A stretch of DNA of 10,872 nt. It comes from DASZJY01 sp036260255. GTDB lineage: Bacteria > Actinomycetota > Acidimicrobiia > Acidimicrobiales > AC-14. The notes below the pieces were generated by a model that saw only the letters and a list, made by a program, of their open reading frames with translations, did no database searches and was not told the origin of the DNA. The translations under genes and the position numbers were made by a program. Shown piece by piece: positions 1 through 6,081 of this stretch. The DNA is taken from contig DATAAF010000027.1 of assembly GCA_036260255.1 (NCBI GenBank), positions 1 through 10,872 on the forward strand, written 5' to 3'. Position 1 is the first letter of the stretch. Each line of letters starts with the position of its first letter.

Positions 1-36
1 GGATCCGTGGGTTGCGTTCGTGCGACGGGCGCCCGC

Positions 37-1311
37 TCAGGAGGCGCAGGCGACGCTCGGACTGCACTGCGCCGGGTTCCCGTTCCCGAACGCCCGATTG
101 CCGCCCCCGTCGACCACCCCGGCGACCGCTTCGATCCCGAGGTCGCCGTTGTAGGCGCCGACGTTCCCGACGACGGTCGTGGACGGCGAGTCGATGTCGA
201 TGCCGTCGTCGGCGTTCTGCACCGATTGGTTGCCCTGGAGCGTCGTCATGGTCGCCCCCGGGCTCACGTTGATGCCGTCGGTGTTGCCGGTCAGCTGGTT
301 GTTGGCGATCACCGAGCCCCCGCTGTTGCCGGAGGCGAAGACCCCGGCCCCCCGCCCGATCCCCACGATCCGGTTGCTCACTACCTGGGTCGACTGAGCG
401 GCGAACAGCCCGATGGTGGGGAACTGCTGGTCCGGACGCCCGGTACCGCTCACGCTGTTGCCCTCGATGCGGTTGTTCACCCATCGACGGGGGGAGCTGG
501 GACCCCCGACGTTGATGCCGTTGCCGCGATTGTCGGTCAGGGCGTTTCCCGACACCCGGTTCTCGTCGCCGTTGACGGCGATTCCGGTGGCGTGGTTGGC
601 CCCGATCCTGTTGCTGAAGATGTTGTTCCGATCGGCCGTGGTCGCGGAGCCACCGCGAAGCTCGATGCCCAGGAAGGTGTTGGCCAGGATGTCGTTGCCC
701 GACACCGTGTTGCCGTCCCCGGTAAGCGTCAGGCCGCTGTTCTGGTTATTGCGGACGACGTTGGTCTGGAACGCGTGACCGTCCCCCTGGAGCCAGACCG
801 CCGGGCCGTTGGCCCCCGTGCTGGCCTCGATGGTGTTGTCGTGGATGAAGTTGTTGTTGGACGCGGCGCCGGTCGACTGAAGGAACTGGGTGAGGATGCC
901 CTGCCCGTTGTTCACCAGTTGCAGGAAGGAGAGTTGGTTCCCGTTGGCATTTGCCTGCGTGGTGGCGCCGATGGTGAACGCCCGTATGGTTCCGTTCGTC
1001 ACCGTCACGCCCGTGCGGCCGAAGAGGATGTTCACGCCCGAATAGATCTGGTTGGGCGACGGTCGAACGTTCGGGCCGGGCCCCGTGATCGTATGTCCGT
1101 TGAGGTTCAGGGTGATGTTCGACGCGCCGATGAACAGGCCGTCGCCTGGGCAGGTCATGTCGCCCGTGAGGGTGGTGTCCTGTGTGATCGTCGAACCGCA
1201 AGCGGGTACCACCGCGTGCGCCGGCGAGGCGCTGAGCAATCCGACACTCGGAACGATCAGGGCCACCACCATTGCTGCCCGCGTCGATTGCCTCCGCTCG
1301 CTCAGAGCCAC
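37..1311 (-). CDS. Secreted right-handed parallel beta-helix repeat protein
   Basis: The 424-residue product starts with a Sec-type signal peptide: charged n-region (SERRQSTR), hydrophobic core at about residues 13-28, and an AHA cleavage site at 33/34. The mature part opens with Cys38 and Cys54 around ITQDTTLTGDMTCPGDG, then LNLNGHTITG. A long run of Asn- and Gly-rich turns follows (N-x-I-x-x-N, G-I-x-V/L, GNxVSGN), typical of PbH1/NosD-type beta-helix repeats. Cys416 and Cys422 close the C-terminus and may cap the helix. I chose the GTG at 1311 because AAGAAGG lies 6 nt upstream and the signal peptide then sits at the N-terminus. An ATG pair near 1416 would add about 35 residues ahead of it and is the main alternative. 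Many beta-helix proteins bind or cleave polysaccharides, but I see no catalytic signature, so substrate and function are unknown. It diverges from the regulator at 1575. Confidence 0.85.
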   Translation of the reverse strand: MALSERRQSTRAAMVVALIVPSVGLLSASPAHAVVPACGSTITQDTTLTGDMTCPGDGLFIGASNITLNLNGHTITGPGPNVRPSPNQIYSGVNILFGRTGVTVTNGTIRAFTIGATTQANANGNQLSFLQLVNNGQGILTQFLQSTGAASNNNFIHDNTIEASTGANGPAVWLQGDGHAFQTNVVRNNQNSGLTLTGDGNTVSGNDILANTFLGIELRGGSATTADRNNIFSNRIGANHATGIAVNGDENRVSGNALTDNRGNGINVGGPSSPRRWVNNRIEGNSVSGTGRPDQQFPTIGLFAAQSTQVVSNRIVGIGRGAGVFASGNSGGSVIANNQLTGNTDGINVSPGATMTTLQGNQSVQNADDGIDIDSPSTTVVGNVGAYNGDLGIEAVAGVVDGGGNRAFGNGNPAQCSPSVACAS

Positions 1312-1317
1312 TGTCCG

Positions 1318-1324
1318 CCTTCTT
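1318..1324 (-). promoter_or_regulatory. Ribosome binding site that sets the GTG start of the beta-helix gene
   Basis: AAGAAGG on the minus strand lies 6 nt before the GTG at 1311. The upstream ATG candidates have a less well placed G-run. A GC-rich inverted repeat (CCGGGC at 1328-1333, GCCCGG at 1339-1344) sits just upstream of this site in the transcript. Confidence 0.6.
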
Positions 1325-1501
1325 GCGCCGGGCCCACCGCCCGGGGCGGAAATACGCCCGAGGACTCGTGCCGCACCCGCGGCGAGATACAGCCGGTTCG
1401 AGACCCGCCTCATCATTCCCCCGTTCTCGTCGCGCCGATCTTTCGACGACACGCAGTTCGCCTTTCGGACACGACCATGATCCTCGGGAGCGGGACGGAG
1501 T

Positions 1502-1527
1502 GGAATAGACAAACTTGGACAAGCGTC
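1502..1527 (+). promoter_or_regulatory. Possible ECF-sigma-like promoter for the XRE-ATPase regulator
   Basis: GGAAT at 1502-1506 is followed after 17 nt by CGTC at 1524-1527. This resembles the GGAA-type -35 and (C)GTT/(C)GTC-type -10 of extracytoplasmic-function sigma factors. It would start transcription near 1535, giving a leader of about 40 nt. The match is short and the -10 is imperfect, so this is only a candidate. Confidence 0.25.
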
Positions 1528-1562
1528 ATTTGCGTGGTGAGACTGGGCACGCTGAGGACGGC

Positions 1563-1568
1563 AGGGGG
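1563..1568 (+). promoter_or_regulatory. Ribosome binding site of the XRE-ATPase regulator
   Basis: AGGGGG lies 6 nt before the ATG at 1575. It decides in favour of that start over the in-frame TTG at 1515, which has no purine-rich site in front of it. Confidence 0.65.
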
Positions 1569-1574
1569 ACGGCG

Positions 1575-4502
1575 ATGGCGAGCGAGCGTGAAACGGGGTT
1601 CGGTCGGAGGTTGCAGGCCTGGCGGCACGACCACCGCCTCACTCAACGTCAGCTCGGCGAGGCACTCGGGTACGACGTCACCTACATCGCCAAGATCGAG
1701 GGTGGCGCACGACCTCCGTCGCGAGCCTTCCTTGCCCGCCTGGCCCAGCTCCGATACGCCACGGAAGGAATGCTCCCTCCTCCCACCGTCGGCGTCGACG
1801 GAGGACCGGCTGTGCCGCAGGCCGAGCGGCTGAACGATCTGCTGCCACTGTCCGACGGGAAGCGGGTCTCGCCGCGGCGTCAGCTGCACGGCCGCCTCCA
1901 GGAGATGCAGCGCTGCCTCGACCTCCTGGCTGTTGCTCGCGCAGAAGGGTCGGGCGTCCTACAGGTGGTCATCGGCGAGCAAGGCATCGGGAAGACGGCG
2001 TTCGTCGCCGACCTCGCGTCGAAGGCGGCCAGGATCGGATTCGCCGTCGTGGCCGGCGCCGACCGCCGGGACCTCGCCGCGCTCGAGCTTCCCGTTGGCA
2101 TACGCGTCGACGTCCCCATCGGGCGCGCCCTCTCCTTCGGCGAGGCCGAGTGGGACGCTCTCGAAGAAGTGCGCCTGTCGCGCTTGATGGAGGAGCTGCG
2201 AAGTCGCGCCCTTCGGCAGCCGCTTCTCGTCATCGTCGAGAACCTGCACGATGCGCTGCCCTCCGTGCTGTCGGCGCTCGAGCGCATCGCTCGGCTGGAC
2301 GCGCCACTGACGGTCGTCGGTACCGCTCGCCCGATTCCCCCTCACAGTCCGTTGGCCGAGCGCTTCGACCGTCTCACCGAGCACGCTCACCTCGAGCACC
2401 TCCGACCGCTCTCAGGGCAGGCCATCGAGGCCATGACACGGGAAGCCGCGTTCGCCCTCTCACCGGCTGAGCTCGCCGCCCTGGCCCATGTCGTGTTCGA
2501 GTGCACGGCGGGCAACCCCTACCGAGCTGTGGTCCTCCTCCGGCTCCACGTCGATGGCGACGGCGGGTGGATGGCCGGCCACGGCCTGGAGGACGTCTGG
2601 CGCGACGGCAAGCTGACGGCGATCGAGCTCGCCAAGAAGCGCCTGGCCCGCCTGCCGCGCGCCGCCCTCGCCGCGCTCCAGTGTGCCGCCCTGGTCGGGA
2701 TGACGTCCGACGTCACGCTCCTGCGTCGCCTTCCACACATGGCGGGGGCGGACGACGCCTTCGGGCAGCTACTGCAGCCGGCGGTCGACCAGCAGCTACT
2801 GAACGTGGACGCCTCCAGCGGGCAGGTGGCCCTCAACCATGAGTTCATCCGCGAGGCCGTCTTCGAGCTGACGCCGCCGTTGCTCCGTCACGACCTTCAT
2901 CGCCAGATCGCCTCGCTCCTCCGCTCGCCCGAGGGCTACCCCGCGCTCCCCGACCAGCTCGATCATGCTGAGGTGACCCTCCACCATCTGAGCGTCGCCC
3001 AGCGGCACGACCGCCGTCTCACGAGATCGGTCCTCGCCTGGTCGCTCTGGGTCGCTCAGCTCGCCATCGACGCCTGCGATCACGACCGCGCCGTCCACGC
3101 CCTCGAGGTCGGCCTCGCCGCCATCCCCGACGAGTCGACCGCGCCCGTGACGCGAGCCACGCTTGCGACGCTCCTCGCCTCACAGCCCAACAGAACGGCG
3201 CGCCGCATGGCGCTGCTCGACGCCTTCCGGCTCCTCCATCCCCCCGGGGACGAGGATGCCGAGTTGCTCGCCGAGATCGCCTCCCACCTCGCCTACCTCA
3301 GCACCTTCGACGATCCGGACCCCGAGGTGCTGGGCACGCTCGAGTCGGTGCTGGCCGATCTTCCGCCGGCGCGTACCGACCTCGTCGCCCGGGTCGAGGC
3401 AGCCACGTGCTTCCACCTGGCCTGGACGGGGCAGTTCGCCGGCCGGGGCGGTGTCTCGACGATCGACCTCAGCCGCCGGGCGCTGGAGCACGCCTTCGCC
3501 TGCAACGACGGGAAGGCGCTGTTCCAGGCTCGTATGGCGCGCAACATCGCCCTCATGCCGACACCCGCCCTCGACGAGGCGGTCGAGAACATGGAAGCGG
3601 CCTCTGACCCCAGTGGCGCGCACCCACCCGACGTGCTCCCGCTGTACCTGCGACGAGGGGATCGAACGAGCTTCCGTGCCGCGCTCCGCCGCTTTCGCGA
3701 GGGCAGCAACGTCAGGAACCCGCTCTGGCAAGGCGGGCTGTGCGCCCAATTCGATGCGTGCGACAGCTTTCTCGACGGCGAGATCGCCGATGCGCGCCGT
3801 CATCTGGCCGTCATCAGCGACGTCGCCAATCGGATCAGGGACGACAACCTCGGGGCCCTGTGGTTGGCGGGATGGTTGTGGGCCGACTTCGAGGCGGGCC
3901 CGCTGCCACAGCTCCGACAAGCGTGCGCGGACGCCCTCGCGCTACGCAGCCACTGGCCGAGCTTGACTGCCGCGCTGATGATGCTCAACGCCTGCCCTGG
4001 AGGCGATGGCGAGGTGGCGACGTCGATGCTCGAGGGTCTCCTCGCCGGGGGCCTGGCCGCAGTCCCGCGTGACATGTCGTGGCCGGTCGTACTGGCGCTC
4101 GTCGCCGAGACCGTCGCCCTCCTCGATGATCGGCGGTGGGCAGCCGAGATCTTCGACGAGCTCTCCGGCTACTCAGGGCAGATCCTCGTGCTTGCTACCG
4201 GCCTCTTCTGCATCGGGAGTGCGGACCGGTTCCTCGGGATGCTCTCCCCCCTTGTGAAGCCCGACGACCCCGATGACGCCATCCGGCGCCTCGAGGTGGC
4301 CGAAGAGCTCGAGAGCGGCCTTGACGCGCCGGCCCTCGTCGCCCGCACGCGCTATTGGCGCGCTCGCCTTTTCGCCCGACATGGTCGGGCGGGCGAGGCC
4401 CGCGCTCTGCTCAGCAAGACCTTCGATGAAGCTCCTCCCGAGATGGTCAATCTGCGATCCTGGACGTCCACCATGAGCACGCAGTTGCCACGCGAGGAGT
4501 GA
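1575..4502 (+). CDS. Large XRE-family transcriptional regulator with STAND-like ATPase and TPR-like tail
   Basis: The product has 975 residues. Residues about 9-62 form an XRE/HTH_3 domain (LTQRQLGEALG, then VTYIAKIEGGARPPS). An AAA_16/STAND-type ATPase follows, with Walker A GEQGIGKT at residues 134-141 and a Walker B-like strand LLVIVEN at 217-223. From about residue 370 to the end it is an Ala/Leu/Arg-rich helical region resembling the TPR-like solenoid of LAL/MalT-type regulators; a clear hairpin is ARTRYWRARLFARHGRAGEA. The LuxR-type C-terminal HTH of LAL proteins is absent, so DNA binding is probably N-terminal. I chose the ATG at 1575 because AGGGGG lies 6 nt upstream; a TTG at 1515 would add 20 residues of no visible value. 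E222-N223 replace the acidic pair usual after Walker B, so hydrolysis may be slow. It probably acts as a ligand-dependent switch; ligand and targets are unknown, the divergent beta-helix gene being a natural candidate. Confidence 0.85.
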   Translation: MASERETGFGRRLQAWRHDHRLTQRQLGEALGYDVTYIAKIEGGARPPSRAFLARLAQLRYATEGMLPPPTVGVDGGPAVPQAERLNDLLPLSDGKRVSPRRQLHGRLQEMQRCLDLLAVARAEGSGVLQVVIGEQGIGKTAFVADLASKAARIGFAVVAGADRRDLAALELPVGIRVDVPIGRALSFGEAEWDALEEVRLSRLMEELRSRALRQPLLVIVENLHDALPSVLSALERIARLDAPLTVVGTARPIPPHSPLAERFDRLTEHAHLEHLRPLSGQAIEAMTREAAFALSPAELAALAHVVFECTAGNPYRAVVLLRLHVDGDGGWMAGHGLEDVWRDGKLTAIELAKKRLARLPRAALAALQCAALVGMTSDVTLLRRLPHMAGADDAFGQLLQPAVDQQLLNVDASSGQVALNHEFIREAVFELTPPLLRHDLHRQIASLLRSPEGYPALPDQLDHAEVTLHHLSVAQRHDRRLTRSVLAWSLWVAQLAIDACDHDRAVHALEVGLAAIPDESTAPVTRATLATLLASQPNRTARRMALLDAFRLLHPPGDEDAELLAEIASHLAYLSTFDDPDPEVLGTLESVLADLPPARTDLVARVEAATCFHLAWTGQFAGRGGVSTIDLSRRALEHAFACNDGKALFQARMARNIALMPTPALDEAVENMEAASDPSGAHPPDVLPLYLRRGDRTSFRAALRRFREGSNVRNPLWQGGLCAQFDACDSFLDGEIADARRHLAVISDVANRIRDDNLGALWLAGWLWADFEAGPLPQLRQACADALALRSHWPSLTAALMMLNACPGGDGEVATSMLEGLLAGGLAAVPRDMSWPVVLALVAETVALLDDRRWAAEIFDELSGYSGQILVLATGLFCIGSADRFLGMLSPLVKPDDPDDAIRRLEVAEELESGLDAPALVARTRYWRARLFARHGRAGEARALLSKTFDEAPPEMVNLRSWTSTMSTQLPREE

Positions 4503-4576
4503 GGTGCGGAAGCGTCCGCGACGGAACGCTCGGCACCGCCCACGTGACGACTCCCGTCGTCCTGGTCGCAACGGTT

Positions 4577-4601
4577 TCCCGACGACTCGGGGGCGTCGGG
4601 A
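4577..4601. terminator. Hairpin between convergent genes, probable bidirectional terminator
   Basis: TCCCGACG (4577-4584) and CGTCGGGA (4594-4601) form a perfect 8-bp stem with a 9-nt loop. It lies in the 123-bp gap between the stop of the regulator (4502) and the stop of the convergent SEC-C gene (4626). There is no T-run on either side, which is common for terminators in high-GC actinobacteria. Confidence 0.5.
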
Positions 4602-4625
4602 CTCGGCCTCGTGACGGACGGGCCT

Positions 4626-5165
4626 TCAGCCCGCCACCCGTAGGCCGGTCGGGGTGGCCACCTCTCCCATCATCACGAATGCCGATTGGAGCACGGCCGA
4701 GCTCACCAGACGGCGAAGGTCCGGGGCGGAGAGGTCGATCAGCGCCATGGCTGCGACCTTGGCGTCGATCCGACCTTGGTCACGCAGGGCGAGCACGGCT
4801 CGGGCCAGCTCGGCCCGGGCGACCGGGGTGTCCAGCCGGGCCAGGACCGGAGGGAGGGCGTGGTCGATCCCGTCCAGGTCGTCGTCCTCGATGGCGGTCA
4901 GGAGCCGGTCGACGTCGGGTGTCAGCAGCCGGGGAAGGGGCAGCTGCAGCGACGCGTCGATCGACGGGAGCTCGATCATCTCCGCCTCGAGCTCGTCCCA
5001 GTCCTCCTCCGGGCAGCGGCCGAGGAGCCGGGCGGCCGGGCGGGCTTGGCCGGCGAGGAACGCCCGGGCCAGGTCGGCCTCCGACGGACCTCGCCGCACG
5101 CCGCAGCACCGCTTGGCCTTCCGGCCACTGCCGCAGGTGCACCGCTCGTTCCGTCCGACGCCCAT
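4626..5165 (-). CDS. SEC-C motif-containing protein of unknown function
   Basis: The 179-residue product carries a clear N-terminal SEC-C motif, a short zinc-binding module: Cys9, Cys11, Cys20 and Cys21 in the pattern C-x-C-x8-C-C (CTCGSGRKAKRCC). SEC-C is known from the SecA C-terminus, where it helps bind SecB, and from many small proteins of unknown role. The rest is acidic and mostly helical (for example DWDELEAEMIELPS and VDRLLTAIEDDDLDGIDHAL), and I do not recognise a domain in it. The ATG at 5165 is supported by GAGGAGG 6 nt upstream, and it places the Cys motif right at the N-terminus as is usual. The open frame extends much further upstream, but that part overlaps the cupredoxin gene on the same strand in another frame and looks non-coding. 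It lies 68 nt downstream of the cupredoxin gene, so the two may be partly co-transcribed. Confidence 0.8.
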   Translation of the reverse strand: MGVGRNERCTCGSGRKAKRCCGVRRGPSEADLARAFLAGQARPAARLLGRCPEEDWDELEAEMIELPSIDASLQLPLPRLLTPDVDRLLTAIEDDDLDGIDHALPPVLARLDTPVARAELARAVLALRDQGRIDAKVAAMALIDLSAPDLRRLVSSAVLQSAFVMMGEVATPTGLRVAG

Positions 5166-5171
5166 GCCCGA

Positions 5172-5178
5172 CCTCCTC
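5172..5178 (-). promoter_or_regulatory. Strong ribosome binding site of the SEC-C gene
   Basis: GAGGAGG on the minus strand stands 6 nt before the ATG at 5165. It fixes the start within a much longer open frame that runs up to about 5720. Confidence 0.75.
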
Positions 5179-5208
5179 GACCGACCGTCGAAGCACATCC
5201 TTGTCGCC

Positions 5209-5243
5209 CTCGGGCCTGGCGTGGTGGATGCCCTCAGGCCGAG
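5209..5243 (-). terminator. Hairpin at the end of the cupredoxin gene, possible terminator or attenuator
   Basis: On the plus strand CTCGGGCCTG (5209-5218) pairs with CAGGCCGAG (5235-5243), giving nine pairs with one bulged G and a 16-nt loop. It overlaps the cupredoxin stop codon (5234-5236) and lies before the SEC-C ribosome binding site. It could lower read-through from cupredoxin into SEC-C. No T-run follows. Confidence 0.4.
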
Positions 5244-5611
5244 CGGCACTCGCCCTCGGCCGGGCAGATCGACCCTCGCATGCCGCTGGCCTCGTGGAAC
5301 CGGCAGAAGAAGTGGACAGGGGCGTTCGCCGGGAGCCGGACGGTGCGGGTGTCGCCGGGTGCCAGGACGACGTCGCCGGCCGGCGCGTAGGTCGTGAACG
5401 TATGGCTCAGCCTGCCAGTGTTGCGGACGGTGACGACCACCTCGCCGTGGGGCTCGACGCCGATCGTCTTGGGCCGGAAGGCCATGTCGTGGGCGTCGAC
5501 GGTGATCGTCTGCTCCCCGTTCGGTTCCAGCCGGGCCTGCTCCGAGCCGTGCTGCCTCCCGCACCCGGTCGAGGCCAGGACGGCGGCCACGATGAGGAGT
5601 ACGGCGCGCAT
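5234..5611 (-). CDS. Cupredoxin-like lipoprotein with type 1 copper site
   Basis: The 125-residue product has a short N-terminal signal (MRAVLLIVAAVLASTGC). Cys17 is the likely lipid-modified residue, although Ser at -3 makes the lipobox (STGC) atypical. Residues about 33-117 form a cupredoxin domain: DAHDMAFRPKTI is a typical early strand. The four type 1 copper ligands are visible as His70 (in LSHTF) and Cys103, His106 and Met111 in CRFHEASGM, which has the plastocyanin spacing C-x2-H-x4-M. It is therefore probably an outward-facing, membrane-anchored blue copper protein for electron transfer or copper handling; the partner is unknown. Two extra cysteines, Cys116 and Cys122, near the C-terminus could form a disulfide. 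No good Shine-Dalgarno precedes the ATG at 5611, and a promoter-like element ends only 15 nt upstream, so the transcript may be nearly leaderless. It diverges from the LEA-like gene. Confidence 0.85.
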   Translation of the reverse strand: MRAVLLIVAAVLASTGCGRQHGSEQARLEPNGEQTITVDAHDMAFRPKTIGVEPHGEVVVTVRNTGRLSHTFTTYAPAGDVVLAPGDTRTVRLPANAPVHFFCRFHEASGMRGSICPAEGECRSA

Positions 5612-5625
5612 GGGGCGGTCTCAGT

Positions 5626-5653
5626 CTTCCCGGGCCACGCTCGCCGGGAAACC
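5626..5653 (-). promoter_or_regulatory. Candidate sigma-B-like promoter for the cupredoxin gene
   Basis: On the minus strand GGTTT (5653-5649) is followed after 17 nt by GGGAAG (5631-5626). This resembles the general-stress pattern GTTT-N14-17-GGGWA. It ends 15 nt before the ATG at 5611, so the leader would be very short. Its -35 overlaps the palindrome AACCGGTT shared with the divergent promoter. Confidence 0.3.
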
Positions 5654-5679
5654 GGTTGACCCGGCCGGACGCGGGGTAG
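5654..5679 (+). promoter_or_regulatory. Candidate sigma-B/F-like stress promoter for the LEA-like gene
   Basis: GGTTG at 5654-5658 is followed after 15 nt by GGGTAG at 5674-5679. This fits the actinobacterial general-stress consensus GNNT-N14-16-GGGTA. Transcription would start near 5687, leaving a leader of about 22 nt that contains the ribosome binding site at 5696-5703. The fit of spacing and position makes it more credible than the short motif alone. Confidence 0.45.
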
Positions 5680-5695
5680 TCGCACGGCGAGCGAC

Positions 5696-5703
5696 AGAAG
5701 GAG
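5696..5703 (+). promoter_or_regulatory. Strong ribosome binding site of the LEA-like gene
   Basis: AGAAGGAG ends 5 nt before the ATG at 5709. It sets this start rather than upstream starts of the same open frame, which reach back into the opposite-strand cupredoxin gene. Confidence 0.75.
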
Positions 5704-5708
5704 CGACG

Positions 5709-5993
5709 ATGAGCGAGCAAGGTTCCGGGGACGACCGCGGGATGGTGAAGCGAGGGATCGAGGCGACGGGCGAGGTGACCAAGACCTCGATGGAGACGGG
5801 CGCCGACGTGGCCCAGACGGCGATGGAGGCCGGACGGGACGTGGTCAAGACCGGGGCCGAGACCATGCGGGACTCCACGGAGACGGAGGCGGACGCCGCA
5901 CGCGACGCCGGCCCGGACGCGGCCGACGCCGCCCGTCAGACCGGCAACGCCGCGACCGACGCGGCCGACGACGTCCGTTCCCGCAACGCCTGA
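5709..5993 (+). CDS. Small LEA-like protein made of 11-residue repeats
   Basis: The 94-residue product is hydrophilic, rich in Ala, Thr, Asp and Glu, without Cys, Trp, Tyr or Phe. From residue 8 it divides cleanly into 11-residue units that end in an acidic residue: DDRGMVKRGIE, ATGEVTKTSME, TGADVAQTAME, AGRDVVKTGAE, TMRDSTETEAD, AARDAGPDAAD, AARQTGNAATD, then a partial AADDV. Such 11-mers are the hallmark of group 3 LEA (LEA_4) proteins, which are disordered in solution and fold into amphipathic helices on drying or on membranes. Pro69 should kink the helix in the fifth full ATG-type unit. There is no signal peptide or membrane segment, so it is expected to be cytoplasmic. A role in desiccation or osmotic protection is inferred from the repeat and the sigma-B-like promoter. 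Alternatively it may be a generic stress-induced amphipathic helix protein. The start has an excellent ribosome binding site. Confidence 0.8.
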   Translation: MSEQGSGDDRGMVKRGIEATGEVTKTSMETGADVAQTAMEAGRDVVKTGAETMRDSTETEADAARDAGPDAADAARQTGNAATDAADDVRSRNA

Positions 5994-6016
5994 CGCCGCG
6001 CCAGGGAGGCGTCAGG
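5989..6016 (+). terminator. Hairpin over the LEA-like stop codon, probable terminator
   Basis: CCTGACGCC (5989-5997) and GGCGTCAGG (6008-6016) form a perfect 9-bp stem with a 10-nt loop. The stem includes the TGA stop of the LEA-like gene. No T-run follows. It would separate the LEA-like gene from the nir operon starting at 6082. Confidence 0.5.
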
Positions 6017-6020
6017 TCGC

Positions 6021-6035
6021 GTTCACGGCCGTTCA
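6021..6035. promoter_or_regulatory. Direct repeat GTTCA upstream of nirB, possible operator
   Basis: GTTCA occurs at 6021-6025 and again at 6031-6035, one helical turn apart, in the 88-bp gap before nirB. Tandem half-sites on one DNA face can bind a regulator dimer. The motif is short and does not clearly match the GlnR box or another nitrogen-regulator site I know, and I see no convincing -35/-10 pair here. Confidence 0.2.
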
Positions 6036-6081
6036 TACGCCGGCAACGGCAGGCTCACATGCGGTTGCTTGACTGGCCCGC

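Noticed and set aside
1..6. GGATCC at the very first bases, perhaps a cloning junction
   Set aside because: It could mark the end of a BamHI fragment, but one hexamer at an edge proves nothing, and there is no vector-like sequence beside it.
7..1833. Long plus-strand open frame across the beta-helix gene and the start of the regulator
   Set aside because: It is antisense to a gene with a clear signal peptide and beta-helix repeats, its translation has no recognisable domain, and it runs into another frame of the regulator. It is a by-product of high GC.
4511..4530. AGCGT/ACGCT inverted repeat after the regulator stop
   Set aside because: The stem is only 5 bp and the inner bases mismatch. 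The 8-bp hairpin at 4577-4601 is a better terminator candidate.
4499..5659. Plus-strand open frame opposite the SEC-C and cupredoxin genes
   Set aside because: Its translation is low-complexity (Arg, Pro, Gly, Ser), while the opposite strand encodes two recognisable metal-site proteins with good starts.
5394..5708. Upstream extension of the LEA-like frame
   Set aside because: The extension overlaps the cupredoxin gene on the other strand and crosses the promoter-like region. The strong ribosome binding site at 5696-5703 fixes the start at 5709.
5166..5720. Upstream extension of the SEC-C frame to 364 codons
   Set aside because: It overlaps the cupredoxin gene in another frame on the same strand, and GAGGAGG at 5172-5178 marks the real start at 5165.
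6069..6074. TTGACT just before nirB as a -35 box
   Set aside because: A -10 at normal spacing would fall inside the nirB coding region, and no matching hexamer is there.
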